A stretch of DNA of 64,000 nt from Loxodes magnus (Eukaryota; Ciliophora; Karyorelictea; Loxodida; Loxodidae). A program made the position numbers and the translations under genes. Under the pieces are notes generated by a model. The model saw only the letters and a program-made list of their open reading frames with translations, ran no database searches and was not told where the DNA came from. Numbering within the stretch: position 1 is the stretch's first letter; every line of letters starts with the position of its first letter. Shown in pieces: positions 1-12,731 of this stretch. Location: NCBI GenBank assembly GCA_946699065.1, contig CAMPDV010001426.1:62001-126000 (forward strand), read 5' to 3'.

Positions 1-2251
1 GGAAAGGGTACCCATATATGACGAGAAAATTAACTTGCAGGAAGTAAATATATAGGTGATTGATTTGATGATAAAATGAGCGGTAAAGGTGTCCTTTATG
101 AAGCAAATGGAAATATTTATGAAGGTGATTTTAAAGATGGAAAACGGCACGGTATTGGAATATATAAATGAATAGAAGGTAAAGTGTATGAAGGTGAATG
201 AAAAGAGGACAAAATACACGGAAAAGGAATCATAAAGGCTACTAATGGAACTCAATATGATGGATAATGAGTAAATGGAAAAAAATAAGGAAAGGGTATT
301 TATATATGAGAAGAAAGCTAGTTTAAAGGTGATAAATATATAGGTGATTATTTTGAAGATAAAATGAACGGTAAAGGAATTCTCTATAAAGCAAATGGAA
401 ATATTTATGAAGGCGATTTTAAAGATGGAAAACGGCACGGTATTGGAATATATAAATGAAAAAACGGAGATTTTTACTAAGGTGAGTGAAATGAAGATAA
501 ATGACATGGCTAAGGAATTCATTCACTTAAGAATGGAAATACATATGAAGGTCAATGAGTAAATGATAAAAGATAAGGAAAAGGAACGTTTACTAGGATT
601 ATTAGTTAATGAGAGGCAGAAAAATATATTGGGGATTGATAACATGACAGTGCAAATGGAAAAGGTATTCTTTATAAAGCAAATGGAGATACTTACGAAG
701 GAGATTTTAAAGATGGGAAAATACATGGTAATGGAATATACAAATGAATAGATGAAAATATTTATGAAGGTCAGTGATAGTAAGGTAAAAGATATGGATA
801 AGGTGCTTTTAAATGAGGAAAAGGTAAACACGAAGGAAATAAATATGTAGGAGATTGATATGAAGATAGAATAAATGGTAAAGGAAAATTATATTTACTT
901 AATGGAGATAATTACGAAGGAGACTTTAAAGATGATTTGAAGTATGGTAAAGGAATTTACTGTTTCTTTAACGGAAATGTTTATGAAGGAGATTGATATG
1001 AAGATAAAAAACATGGATATGGAATATTAAAATTAAACAATGGAGATATATTTGAAGGATAATGAATAAATGATAAAAAATAAGGAAAAGGAACTTATAT
1101 TTGAGGAAATGGATAATGAATTGGAGAAAAATATGTTGGCGAATGATAAGATAATTAACAACATGGAAAAGGAGTTTACTATTATTCAACTGGAGATATT
1201 TTCGAAGGATAGTGAATAGATGGGAATAAATAGGGTTATGGAGTACTAAAGTTATAAAATGGAGAATTATATGAAGGAGTTTGGGAAAATGATTAAGTTT
1301 AATAAGTTGAGAGTCTTATGAACTAAAAAATGAATATGATATAGCAAAAGGTAGATATTTCAATTTAAAAACAGAAAAAAGAGGTATAAGCATATGAAGA
1401 TATTTCGTCTTAAAGTATAAAATGTAGCTAATGTTAAGGAGAATTTAATTTATCATAAGTTAAAACTTTGAGTTGCAATCATCAATTTTGCATTACATGT
1501 TTAAAAGGTTGAATAGAATTATTAATAGATCAAGGGAAGTTTAAAAATGAAGATATAGTATGCTTAAAATGTTCTGCATCTATAGTAAAAGGAGCAGAAA
1601 AAAGAAATATTGATATAATTTGAGAAATAGTAAGTAAAGAGTATTAAGTAAAGCTTAATAATCTAAGAGCAAGTTAAGCTTCTGATTTAGTGTAATGTTT
1701 CTTATGTAGACACTGTCCATAAATGAATTGTTAGGCTTTATTTTAGTTACCTAAATTAACTAATAATATCAAATGCAAAGAATGTCAAGCTAATATTTGC
1801 TCAGTGTGTCTGTAACTGAAACATTCAGGAAATTGCCAAGATGAAAACATTATAAAAGTAACAATTATTTAATAAATACAGGCAAGAGAAGTTGTAAGAA
1901 GTGTAGGAGTTGATATAAGAAAATGTCCCTATTGTGGATAATATGCAGCAAAAGATTGACAATACTAATATGTTGTATGTGATTGATGCCATAAATATTG
2001 AACTTTTTGTTGTGAATAGAAAGTTAGCGTAAGTATTAATGCAGCCAATATTAGCACATGGAAATAATTACCATGCTTTAGGATGCTTGCAAAAAGTCGA
2101 CAATAGTGGAACCGATAGAGTAGAAAATAGTTGTGAAGAATGTTAGTTAATAGGGAAACTGTGTCCCTAGCCAGGAGCAATAAATCCAGATCTATTATCT
2201 TACAACAAAGTAATAGAAATGGAGATAAATAAGGGAAAGAACTTAGCATGA
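1..2251 (+). CDS. MORN-repeat RBR-type zinc protein (copy 1, 5' end outside window)
   Basis: Read with TAA/TAG=Gln and TGA=Trp. The frame is open from base 1 and about 17 MORN units (YEGxWxxxKxxGxG, e.g. YEGDFKDGKRHGIG) run to about residue 420. A RING1 follows at ~475-525 (CSQC, then CNHQFCITC, CLKC), then an IBR-like Cys/His cluster at ~565-620 (CKEC, CSVC, HSGNC) and a RING2-like segment (CPYC, CDWC, FCCE). This is the order of RBR ubiquitin ligases, but the RING2 position that carries the catalytic Cys is Tyr. A 16-nt intron at 2029-2044 (GTAAGTATTAATGCAG) is needed to keep frame; a 24-nt GT-AG stretch at 1858-1881 may be a second intron. The stop is TGA at 2249-2251. The start lies upstream of the window. 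Paralogues are at 12732, 31229 and 39616. The role in ubiquitin transfer is inferred from domains only. Confidence 0.85.
1858..1881 (+). other. Probable 24-nt intron in MORN-RBR copy 1
   Basis: GTAA...ACAG at the same place as a 23-nt stretch in copies 2 and 3, where removal is required to keep frame, and a 21-nt GTAAGT...TAG stretch in copy 4. Here the length is a multiple of three, so retention would also leave the frame open. Confidence 0.55.
2029..2044 (+). other. 16-nt intron (GTAAGTATTAATGCAG)
   Basis: Removing these 16 bases joins the two frames of the RBR domain exactly and restores alignment with the three paralogues. Copies 2 and 3 carry the identical 16-mer; copy 4 has a 17-nt intron at the same place. 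It has a GTAAGT donor, an internal TTAAT and a CAG acceptor. Confidence 0.85.
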
Positions 2252-3419
2252 ACTTATCAACTTAAAATTAAATATCTTTTTTTCTAATTTTTCATATACA
2301 AAATTAATTTCTATCTTATCATATTTTATGCTTCCTAAATTTCTAAATTTTTAATACTTTCAATAGAAATTATAACTTAAATTTTCTTTTATTTTGGAGA
2401 TTTTTTCATTAAAATTACTTTTAAAATATTAGTTTCCTAACTTTTTCTTTGAAATCGGTTTTATCCAAAGATATAAATTTCTTAAATCAATGAATCAATT
2501 GTAATTAATTAAACTACACTTTTTTCAGTTTTAAATTAATTAGATTGTATATTAGGATCAAAAATTAAAAAAATATACTAATTGAAATATGTTTAATTGT
2601 CTATCTAGTTAATAGTATTCATAAAATGAGGCTAAACTTTAGTGTTTTTCATATAAATTAAAATGAATTAAGCATATTATTTGCATGAAATAAAGTTTAA
2701 ATTATCTCTAAATGTCTTGTTGTTTGTATTATTATCAATCATTTTACTCTAAAATATTAAAGAGACTATATAGTTACTATAGCTGATAAATAATTAAGAG
2801 TGATATGAAATCTACTTTATTCTCTGCAGAATAAAGTATTTAGATTTTTCTCAAAAAACCTGATAATAATTTTTTATATCGACTAGAAGCAAAAAGACTG
2901 TTGAAATATATTTGGGATCCAACAATACAATAATGAGATTACTGCTAATGTTATTTCTATATTATCTAATTTCTTACCTATTAATTAGTTGAAGGACTTA
3001 AAATATTTAAAAAAGGTAATAAATAAGATGTGTGTTTAAACAGAGATTATTTTGAATTATCTCCTGCTTTGAGGAAGTGTGCCTAAATTCTTCTTAAAGT
3101 ATTGTAACATTTTTTCCAATAATTTTATAAAATACTTAATAAAATAAAATTTAAATATAAGGCTAAAAAATTAATCTGAAAGAACTAACTAAGACACATC
3201 ATTATGTAAAAATTAAAACATTCTAGTTCTTTATTAAGCAAGACATATTAAGCATTTTATCTATTTATATATTAAAGAAACTTAGTTTCTTCTATTTTTG
3301 CTTTTAAAGAATTAATATAAAACAGTTAATTAAATTCCTGGAATTATTATATCTATAATGTAGCTTTTCTATAGTGTTGCTTTAATTATTCAAATACAAA
3401 TTATTTATAATAATTTAAG
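2252..3419. other. AT-rich intergenic DNA
   Basis: Lies between the TGA of MORN-RBR copy 1 and a decayed tRNA. I see no domain, no copy elsewhere in the window and no RNA gene. Confidence 0.6.
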
Positions 3420-3492
3420 ACCAAAATAGCTCAGTAGGGAGAGCGTTAGACTGAAGATCTAAAGGTCCCCGGTTAAATCCCGGGTTTCGGCA
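3420..3492 (+). pseudogene. tRNA-Phe(GAA), decayed copy
   Basis: 73 nt alignable end to end with the intact tRNA-Phe at 26669-26741. The anticodon loop CTGAAGA is kept, but the acceptor stem has two mismatches (ACCAAAA against TTTCGGC). The T-loop reads GGTTAAATCC instead of GGTTCAATCC, which alters the B box. Probably inactive. Confidence 0.75.
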
Positions 3493-3545
3493 CTTTTTAC
3501 TATAACTATATTTATTAAAAAGAACTAAAAATTTGAGATAAAAAG

Positions 3546-3616
3546 CGACTCTACAGGGATTTGAACCCCAATTTTGGGCTCCGTAGGCCCACGTGGTAGC
3601 GTTACACCATAGAGCG
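3546..3616 (-). pseudogene. tRNA-Arg(ACG), decayed copy
   Basis: 71 nt, head-to-head with the tRNA-Phe copy and matching the tRNA-Arg at 26546-26616. The first acceptor pair is lost (C1 opposite C72) and the conserved GG of the D-loop has become GC, so it is likely non-functional. The anticodon stem-loop and T-arm remain well formed. Confidence 0.65.
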
Positions 3617-4815
3617 TTGTTATTCTTTATAGAATTTGGTTTAAGTGGCGTAAATAAATAGTTATTAATTAAAGATACATTTGATATGTTTTAAGATTAA
3701 GGTATTGAAATTTAAAGTCTGTTAGGTAGGTTTTTAGATTTAAATATTGTGAAATAAATATAGTAAATCTAAATTTTCTGATACTATATAACTGTAAAAT
3801 ATTAGTAATTTACTTTTCTAATATTTTGATTAAAATAACTAAAACTAAACATTTTTAGTTTTATTAATAAATATAGTATAAAATTAAAAGGATACTAAAG
3901 ATAATTATCCTAAATAAATATCTTATAGTTAAACTTTAGATAACTTGTCTATTTTGTACTAATATATAAAATAGTTATTATTAGCTACTTATATTTTTAA
4001 ATAAGTTAAAGTTAATAAATATTTTAATCACCATTAAGATAAATTATCTCCTTATCTAAATAATTATTTAAATTAGGATATCTAATTTATTTTTCTATTA
4101 TTATGTTATGCTAGTTTTAACTATTACACTTTTATATAGAAATAATCATTAATATCTAAAAATTACTAATATCTTTAATTTTAGAAGCCTCTAAAATTAA
4201 ATATTTGTTTAGAAAAAGCTTAAATTAAAGTTTATTAAAATGTATACATTTATTAATAATGTAGCTATAAAACTCTTTTAAGATGTAAGATTAATTAATC
4301 TCATAAATATATAGAAAAGCATAAATCATCTTAAATTATACTATTTTTATTATATTTAAGATAATATCATTAATATTTTATACCTTCTCTTTATATCATT
4401 GCTTTAACCTAGATCTATTAATTACTAAGATTTATTAAAAATTTAAATATCAGAAATTAATAAATTTAAGACTCATTCAGATTTAAAAGCAGATTGCTTA
4501 TAAAATTATTATTTAACTCTAAAGAAATTAAATAGTTTATAATTATAAAATAAACTTTTTATTAAAACTAAATAAATTAAAATAAAACCAATTTACTTAT
4601 ATTATCTAATCTTTTATAAATCATATTAAAAATTTAATATATCTACTTTTAAATAAATGATGTCACATAAAATTATTAACATTATTATGAAGATTATATT
4701 TATATGTAATTTAAAATAGTTGATTTAAATATAATTTTAATTATATTATTAAAAATTAACTTTTAATTTATTTATAAAAAATCATAATAGAGTTATAATA
4801 GTCCTTAAGTCAACC
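3617..4815. other. AT-rich intergenic DNA
   Basis: Separates the tRNA remnants from the 3' end of the MORN-F-box-LRR gene on the minus strand. No gene or RNA recognised. Confidence 0.6.
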
Positions 4816-7062
4816 TCACAAAATCAAATAAAGATCTTTTCCGTAAACTTAAATTTCTTTATCCTCATTAAATATTTTTAATTTTCTATATTTCTCCTTT
4901 AATCTTCTAAACTATCCTTAAAGTTAGAAATTCTAAAAAGTTACCTTTAAAATCTTTAAACCTTTATAAATATGATAAGGTTAACCATTTTCATCATTCA
5001 TAGGAAATGATTCACTTGAGATTTAATTTTCACATAAATCTAACTTTTATAAATTTATTTCTTTTTATAATATTTTAGTGATATCATTATTATATAAGTT
5101 AAAATTGCAAAGTTATAAGTTATTTAATTGACTAATTTATAATATCTCATCTAATCAATTTCCTTATATTTTTAAATTTCTTAGTTTTAAACTTTGTAAA
5201 TACTAGTTACTTTATTTCATCGTTTGAAAGATTTCAACATCTACTTAGTTTAGTTAACCAAGCTCTACTGATTTTAATCTTTTACATTGCTAGAAGATAG
5301 AAACTAAAGTTTCATGTGTTATTTGATTTAAGTCAATTAAACTAATTTATTCATAATTATATCCATAGTTACCTATTTATCTTAGAGAAGTGTCAGTAAG
5401 TTATACTAAGCTTTTTAATTTAAGTGATTAGATGTTATTAGTATTTTATAAAAGAATCTATAAACTTTAATCACTAAAACTATCACAATTTTAAATACTA
5501 ATTTTAGTAAGTTTGTTATAACTAACGGAGAAAAACTATTAAAAGGATTCACAACTGAAATTTCCTTATAACTATAAACTTTAAATTGTTGGATTTACTC
5601 CTTTATCCAAAATTTACTAAGTAGAACCATGAATTTAAGAATCAATAACCGTTAAATTAGGACATAAATAAGTAAGCTGATTTGTCTAAGCTTCATTAAT
5701 ATTAAGCTATTAAATAAGTTTTCCTTTTTATTCTAAATAGTGTTTTATATACTTTAGTTAAAGATTAAGACTTTTTATTTTTAGAACTTTAAGTTTATTT
5801 AAATGCATACAATACTTAGTTAAAAATTATCCACTAAGTCCTTAATCATTTTGATTACTTTTTATATCATTTAAATTTAATGATTCAAGATTAGTCAAAT
5901 ATTCAATAAAATATAAGTCATCATCCTTAAAAAATCCTTGAAGTATTAAATTTCTTAAATTCTAATAAGGTAAAAAAGTAGGAAGTATAAATATCTTATT
6001 ATAACTGTAAAGAGAAAAGTCTTATAATGTATCTTTTTTTCCTTGTTTAAGGTTTGTTCATTATCTTAATAGGATACTGTGATATAAAGTAGTTTATAAT
6101 TAGTCTATCAAATTTTGAGATAAGTTATTTAAATCAATGACTAGCTTTATTATATCTTAATTCTATATTTATTTCATTATTCAGTTCATTTTGCTTTTAA
6201 TACGATCTATAGTTCCATTAAAATATTTAACCTTTATGACTAAGAATTTATAATTATAAAAATAGAAGAAATTATTAGTCTTTTATAAAGTGCAAATATC
6301 CTTTAAGCTAAAGAAGCTAAAGATATTATTAAGGATATTTTAATTTTATTAGATAAGAATTGATTATCTTTACTCTTTTTATTTTATTAATAGCTCTTAA
6401 TTTTTAAGGGTTAAATTCTTATTGAAATCTTATTATATATTTAGAACTATTTTTTATTTTTTTTCCATTTTGAAGTAAAAAGATTCAAATAATGCCCCAT
6501 TGTTAAAGTATAATATCGATTATTTTCCTTAAATTTAACCTTTTTCTCACTATCCTTCATAATTTGAACCATCTTTTCATTTAAAGATACCTTATCCATG
6601 TTTTTTATCTTTTATCCAATCTCCTTCATAATATCCATTTGAATAGTACATTACTCCTTTGCCTTACTTAAAACGTCCTATTCATTATCCTTCATATTTA
6701 TGTCCGTCTTTTCATTTATAGATACCTTATCCATGTTGATTATCTTTTAATCAATCTCCTTCATAAATATCTCCATTTGAATAATACATTATTCCATTTC
6801 CTTATCTTTGATCTTAATTTCATTATCCTTCATATTTATGTCCATCTTTTCATTAATATTTACCTTATCCATGTCTTTTATCTTTTAATCAGTCTCCTTC
6901 ATAAATATCACCATCTTAATAAATAATTATTCCCTTGCCTTCTCTTTTATCTTCTATTCATTATCCTTCATATTTATTTCCATTTCTTCATTAATATATA
7001 CCTTATCCATGCTTTTTTCCATAGAGCATTTCTCCTTCATAGCTTTAGATGCAGTTTTTCAT
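4816..7062 (-). CDS. MORN-F-box-LRR protein (copy 1)
   Basis: One uninterrupted frame of 748 aa from ATG (7062-7060; begins MKNCIQSYEGE) to TGA (4818-4816), without introns. About nine MORN units (e.g. YEGDWLKDNQHGQG) fill residues ~8-190. An F-box follows at ~242 (NILNNIFSFFSLKDIC), then leucine-rich repeats to the end (e.g. LESLNLND, KLDLCENQ). F-box-LRR proteins normally act as substrate receptors of SCF ubiquitin ligases by binding Skp1; that role is inferred. Gln is mostly TAA/TAG and the MORN Trp mostly TGA. Together with the tRNA pair downstream it is an inverted copy of the block at 21834-26741. The last in-frame TGA read as Trp is more than 100 codons before the stop. Confidence 0.88.
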
Positions 7063-7289
7063 TTTAATAATTTTAGGAAACATTATTCATTAAACTAATT
7101 TTTAATAAGTATTGTTCATATTTTTGTTTTTAATATCATACTTTTTATTTATAATTGTTTATATATTTAAATATTGTATTATTGTTATTAACTGTTAAAT
7201 TACAATATTACTTTCTTTGGTTCTTCTAAAAAGACTTTGCTTTATATATCAATATTATATTCTATTTTAAAATTAGTATTACTTTAATT
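7063..7289. other. Short intergenic stretch
   Basis: Upstream flank of MORN-F-box-LRR copy 1. Nothing recognised. Confidence 0.5.
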
Positions 7290-7860
7290 TCTACACTCTT
7301 CTAGTTATTTAAATTATATAAGCATTTATATTAAGTTATTTACTTTATTAGAAGAATATCAATCTTAGTTTTTTTGGTAATTGTTGGACTTTCTCAATTT
7401 AATTGGTTTAGAGATAAGGGCACAGCTATTCTTCTGTTAAAACTTTATTTTGAAAAAGTTACTACCATATATATGTCATTTCTAAGGTTAAATGTTCAAT
7501 ATGAACATCTAGTTCTTTTTATCTACCTAAAAGATAGTTATTAACTCATATAGAACCCGTAGCACCTCAATGGTGCGCAGCTCTTTAATAAAGATTTTTA
7601 AGTTAAAAAATTCCTTGTTGAAGTCTTCCACAATGCTAGCATTCCCTTGTGAATTTGTTTTCTATAGGGCCACGATCGGAATACTACCCTAAGAAACCTT
7701 AATATCTGACATCTTTCGTCATTAATGCTACTTGATGCCTCTTCGATCTTTTCTTCTCTTCTCTTGGCTGGTTCTTCACCTATAGGGTTCTTCCTGGTAC
7801 CAGATTTTAAGTCAGTTTCAGTTGGAGGATTGCTCCTTCCTATTTGTTTGTATATAATAA
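7290..7860 (-). pseudogene. Remnant of Gag-like coiled-coil elements
   Basis: The part at 7300-7490 is an inverted, diverged copy of 20900-21090 and 51230-51420, which belong to the Gag-like family. The part at 7560-7600 shares, in inverse orientation, the junction sequence GAGCTGCGCACCA found at 20393. On the minus strand a hydrophilic frame with one Cys pair (ECQHCGR) is readable, but the frames shift. It is a mosaic fragment upstream of MORN-F-box-LRR copy 1, as in the block around 20400-21800. Confidence 0.4.
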
Positions 7861-9399
7861 TACTAAAAGCATTAAAATTAGCTATCTTTAAGAAGAAAAG
7901 AGATATTATATATTTAAAATTGAATCTATAAATGTATATTAATATAGTTATTAATAGATCTTATATTATTGAGAAATCTATTAAGTTTATATAATGTTTG
8001 ATTGATATTGAGAAGTTGAAAATTATTAAAAATCTATATTACTATAAATATATAAAAATGCTGCTTATTAAGTAAGAAGTAAAAAATAATAACTACTTTG
8101 AAAGCTTTACTTAATGTTTTGAACAAGCTAAATAATTAAAAATATTCTAAAATTATACTAAATTAATATAAAGCAAATATAAGAAAAATAAGGTAATTAA
8201 AAATTTTAAGTTATTTTATTTCTTAAATAAACTAATTTTCATTAAATTAATTTTTTATTACTTGTTCTTGTATTATACTTATAAAGTAAGCAGTTTAATT
8301 TTAAAGTTTTGTGTTTTTATTTTAGAGATCAGATAAATAGTGATCGTGTGAAATATCAGAATTAATAATATTATTTTACTTTTAGGTAATTTCATTACAT
8401 CAATTTTAATCTATCTACTGATTGGTATTATTCAAAGATGAGTCTTAAGTTTATGTGCTTTTAGATTACCATATAAAGGTATTTTTATTTTTATTTTAGT
8501 TCATTTTTGAGTGAATATCTTTTATATTCTCACTATCTTTTTGATAATATCCTATTTTTAAAAGTATCTATAGGATAATCATTTTTTATTTTTGGCGGTA
8601 TACTATTTTTCTTCTTATGTATTGATTTTTCTTTCAGTAAGCTCTACAACTAATATTTTTGATTAAGAGAGTTAAGAAAAAATTTTAATGGAACACATAG
8701 GAATTTATTTTCTGGTTTTTAAGTTCAGTTTTTTAATAATTTCCTTAATAAATTTATTATTAAGTTAACTTCTATAAATTATAGAAACTCCAAATCTCTT
8801 TATTTGGAGGTTTTTATTCTCCTGCCTGTTCTAAACCTTTGAATTTTCAGCTTCTTTTTAGTTAATTTACGAAGAATCACTATTTAAAACTAGTAAATTC
8901 TATATCTCATTCATTTTTTTACTTTTGAATACTAAAGATTAGAAGAATCTTGGGATTAATCTTATCTACTTCGTTTAGCTGAGTCTTTTATTCTACCAGC
9001 TGGTAATTCTTTCACTTCAAATCTGTTAAACTCTCTTAATATTATTGGTTATTAAGTTACTCTGTGTTTTCAAGTAAAATCTCTAAGGAAGCTTTTTATA
9101 CAGAATTTGGTCTTCGAAAAATATTTCTGAGCTTATTTAACTTTATGAAATTGGTCCTTTCTTTTACAATCCTATTCACTGCTTCCTTGGCTATATCTTC
9201 ATATGGTCAAAATAAAGCTTGATCTTGTTCTTAATTTTGTCCTATTTTCAAATTACCTAATTGTTAGTTTTATGCCTAACCAAACTCTCCATCCACTAAG
9301 TCCGATATAGAACTTTTTTTTCTTATTTTGCTTTTCTTGCCTAGCAAATATATGCTAATTCCATTATAGAGTCTGCTTTTATATCTATTGTTATAAGTC
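7861..9399. other. AT-rich DNA without recognisable gene
   Basis: No domain and no alignable copy seen. One perfect 8-bp hairpin (CTCCAAAT/ATTTGGAG, loop of six) lies at 8788-8809, followed by a T-run. Its function is unknown and it may be chance. Confidence 0.4.
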
Positions 9400-9469
9400 T
9401 TTTTTTGGTTTGCTATACTATTAATATTTATACCTTAAATATTATACAGGAATATAGAGCAATAAAGAA

Positions 9470-10210
9470 TCGAAACCTTAGTAAAAAAAAGGTTAGAAGA
9501 TGAGCTCGACTAGAAAAAGAGCAAAAATCATCTGAGGCTTCGTCATCATATCAAGGTAAACAACTTTAAGGAAACTAGGAAATCCTTTTAATAATAGAAT
9601 GGGAAATTGAATCTGTATATGAATAATATGATAAAATGAAGAAAACTCTCAGCAAGCAGGAAGATAAAGAAAGAGAACTGATGGCGCACTATGAGCAACT
9701 TTCGTTAGAAATGAAATACAGTGAGAATTAATAGTCTTAACAGAAGAATAGTTGTTCATTAAGCCTAAACTAACTAAGTAGAAGAATTTTTAACGATTAC
9801 TGAAGAAATTAAGAATTATAGCGTGATTTATTAATTAGATGATTAATAGAATTTGGAAGAACTGAAATAACAAGAAGAATGAAAAAACTTGAGAACTTTA
9901 TTCTTTCAAAATAGAAGCAGAAATAGAAAAAAAGAGAGGTGCTGATATTGCAATGTTTCCCAACATCTAATAAAGCGTCTTCTGGCTATTAAAAACTTAA
10001 AAGACATAAAAACTAAACAAATTAAGGGGCTTTCAAGACATTTTATAAATAAAAATAGAATCTGCAAAAAAAGGTTAAACACAGAATAAATTTGTCAGAT
10101 GGAGGAGGAACGGTAACCATCCATATAAAAAATGGTCGAGCTTTCCAACTTTGAAAAAAAATAGCAGGAACTGATTGAAAATCCAAAGAAAGCAAATACT
10201 TCTTAAAATT
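9470..10210 (+). pseudogene. Gag-like coiled-coil/zinc-knuckle relic
   Basis: Frames with clear coiled-coil character (e.g. YEQYDKMKKTLSKQEDKERE) are joined by shifts to a decayed knuckle. The knuckle reads C-WY-C-NVSQ-H-LIKR with the last Cys lost, against CX2CX4HX4C in intact members. It aligns at DNA level with 20640-21400. An almost identical copy is at 27965-28700. Several frame changes make it a pseudogene. Confidence 0.5.
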
Positions 10211-10269
10211 TTGGCTTATATTAATTATTATTATTATTTTTCTTCCTAATCAACTCTATTTTTTCATTT

Positions 10270-11950
10270 AAAATTCCATTTCCCATTTTTTTTACTCACT
10301 TTCTCTTTTGGTATATAAGATTAATAAATAAATAAATTAGTGTGGTACTACCATTATTAGGATCATAATGATTAATAAAAAACCAAATTTTACTTTTTAT
10401 GATCCACATAGACATTATTTATTTTTCCTTCATTGAATCATATTCTCATCTTTTTTTCTTTTTTGAATAAAAATTGATTCCCTTCTTCTCTAAATTCTTG
10501 AAGTTCTTTAAGAAGGCTGAAGTTAGAAGGGATTATATGAATTCTTGTACTAAATGGCAAATTCAAATTAAATTCTTCTAAATAAAAATTTTAGTCAGAC
10601 CACAGTTATGTCTTTAGTTATTTTTCCACTCTTGCCAGATTAGAGACATCTGAAGACAAGAGGACTCACAGACCTGGATTTAAAAGCCAATTAGTTAGCT
10701 TCTCGTACAGCTAGAGAATCTTCAAATAAGCAAGATTTATACACAAAGAGTATGTCTTTACTTATCCATGGTGGTATTTATTATGAGAGTGACTAGAACA
10801 CATCATCCATTTTTCAATTATATTATTTAAAAAGAAATTAAAGTAAAGGAATGCTTGAAAGCTCATTATTTTATTTTTTATATCTAGCCTGCTCCTAAAT
10901 ATTTTTACTGGTTTTCCATCTAGTATTTAATAGGTTGTGCGTGGGAGCAAATTTCTTCTATATCATTATCAATTATTTCAATACAATATTGATATTGTGC
11001 TTCATAGTTCTTGATTTTTATCCTTCTTCTTATTTAAAAGCTTCTTACATTTCTTGAAAAAATGTTAGTCTGAATCTCAGGGAGGTACTTATCATCGATG
11101 TGTTTTTAGTAATTAAATCCTGTTGCTTTTATTTCTATTCCATAAGTTTCTCAGATTCATTTTATTAGTTATTTTTCAGATATTTGATATCCATTTAAAT
11201 TATAGTTTCCTATTCTAGTCCTGTATAAAAAATTGCTTTTTGTGGATATTCTATTAGCTTTAATTGCAGAGAAAAAGTCTTCTCTTTTATTAATTATTTG
11301 GTTCTAGCTTTCAATCCGATTACACCATTAAACTTAACTATCTCTTTCTTAACTCATCAGTTTTTCTTTAAGATTCTAACGAATTTCTTCTAGTCTGTAA
11401 TTTTTCTTTTAATTAGCATAAAGCCCTCTTTACTTTGCATACATTAGTACTAATTTGCCGAAGCAATCAGCTCTTCAGTCTACTATATTTCTTGAACTTT
11501 TGTTAACTTGAAGCCTTCTTTAATTTTAAAATACTTGGAAATCCATTTTTGGCCTTTTTAACTTCCGTTTCTTTTACCAAATCGAGAGTTCAGCTTCATT
11601 TTTTTCTATTTGATTGAAAAAACAAGCCATTTATTTATCTTCATACCAATCATCTACTAAACTATCTATCTTTAATGCAATATAAACAAAACCTTTGACA
11701 TATGAACGCTTTATTTTAAGCCTCTTTATTTGATTTTCTCATTAGCAGCGTAAACTATCTCTCTCATTAACATTATATTACATCGAAATAAGTGCTTTGA
11801 TTTACTATTTCCCTTATACATCATTACATCGATTAAGCATTGCTAAGCTTTTTATCCAGATTTGCTTATTTTCAGTGTCAGTTCTATTAGAGCTCCTTAT
11901 ATCTATGTTAGCCTTTTAAAATTGTATCTTATGTTAAGCTCATAGCAACT
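10270..11950 (-). pseudogene. Possible decayed minus-strand gene, unknown
   Basis: The plus strand is T-rich and the minus strand reads as hydrophilic protein in stretches, but the best frame changes at least twice. In the second copy (28760-30430) a base is missing near 28901, so the two copies differ in frame. I recognise no domain. It is most likely an old inactivated gene carried by the segmental duplication. Without homologues the exact limits and frame cannot be fixed. Confidence 0.3.
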
Positions 11951-12731
11951 TTCTAAATCTATATACTAATTCATTAATAGGAAGTTAAGTCAACTCAATC
12001 ATTGGACACAAAGAAGCTTATTTTTGGAAGTCAATGAAGTATAGTTTAAAGTTTGTGATTGAGATAGATATTAAGTGATTATGCTACTTGTTGCTGATTA
12101 CTTAGAAGAAGCATCTAAGTAGTATGCTTCAAGTGTATGTCCTTAGTTTGATTTATTTGCAGTTCTATCTTAAACAGAGTGAAAAGTATAACCATTTTGT
12201 TTCTTTTTTAAAGATTTATCTGAGAAGTTAAATTCATCTATCCACTTCATCATATTCGTGTGCCTATGTATCTGATCAGTCATTTATTAGCTATGGATTT
12301 AAAAGGCTACTTTTGGAAGCGAAAAATGACAAAACTTTTTTCTACAATAAAAAATGTTGAATTCACACCATAATCAAAATGGTTGGGTATTAGGATGCTG
12401 ATTGCTAATAAAGACTAATAGAAGAACTATTAGAGAAATAGTTTAAGCTTGGATTCTTACAAATAATATGCTTAAAAATATATAAATCTTTTAGAAAAGC
12501 ACTAAAGGATAGTCTCATCATCTGAAAAATATTAAATAGATAGAAAATTAAAAATGCCTCAGAGATGAGTTTTTAAAACTGCTGATCCGGAGATATAATC
12601 TAAATATCCCCAAAATTAAAAAGTGAAGTTAGATTAGGAAATGATTAATTAAATATTCTTTAGATAAATCAACTTTCAAAGAAAATATTTACAAGTAAAT
12701 ATTTTAAAAACCACTATAAAGAACCAAATAT
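11951..12731. other. Purine-rich stretch, coding status unclear
   Basis: From about 12400 to 12850 the plus strand is A-rich and open in several frames. None shows a motif, and with so few stops this is weak evidence of a gene. The same DNA recurs at 30450-31228. Confidence 0.25.

Noticed and set aside
3420..3616. Functional tRNA-Phe and tRNA-Arg at this site
   Set aside because: Acceptor mismatches and changes in T-loop and D-loop relative to the intact pair at 26546-26741.
8788..8818. Hairpin followed by T-run, like a bacterial terminator
   Set aside because: The DNA is eukaryotic, no gene ends there, and a single 8-bp stem in AT-rich DNA is weak evidence.
10330..10480. Ulp1-like (C48 protease) fragment on the minus strand (YVDHKKQNLVFYQSL)
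   Set aside because: It resembles the region around the catalytic Asp, but Gln replaces the Asp, no His-Trp or Cys motif is found, and the frame is broken in the second copy.
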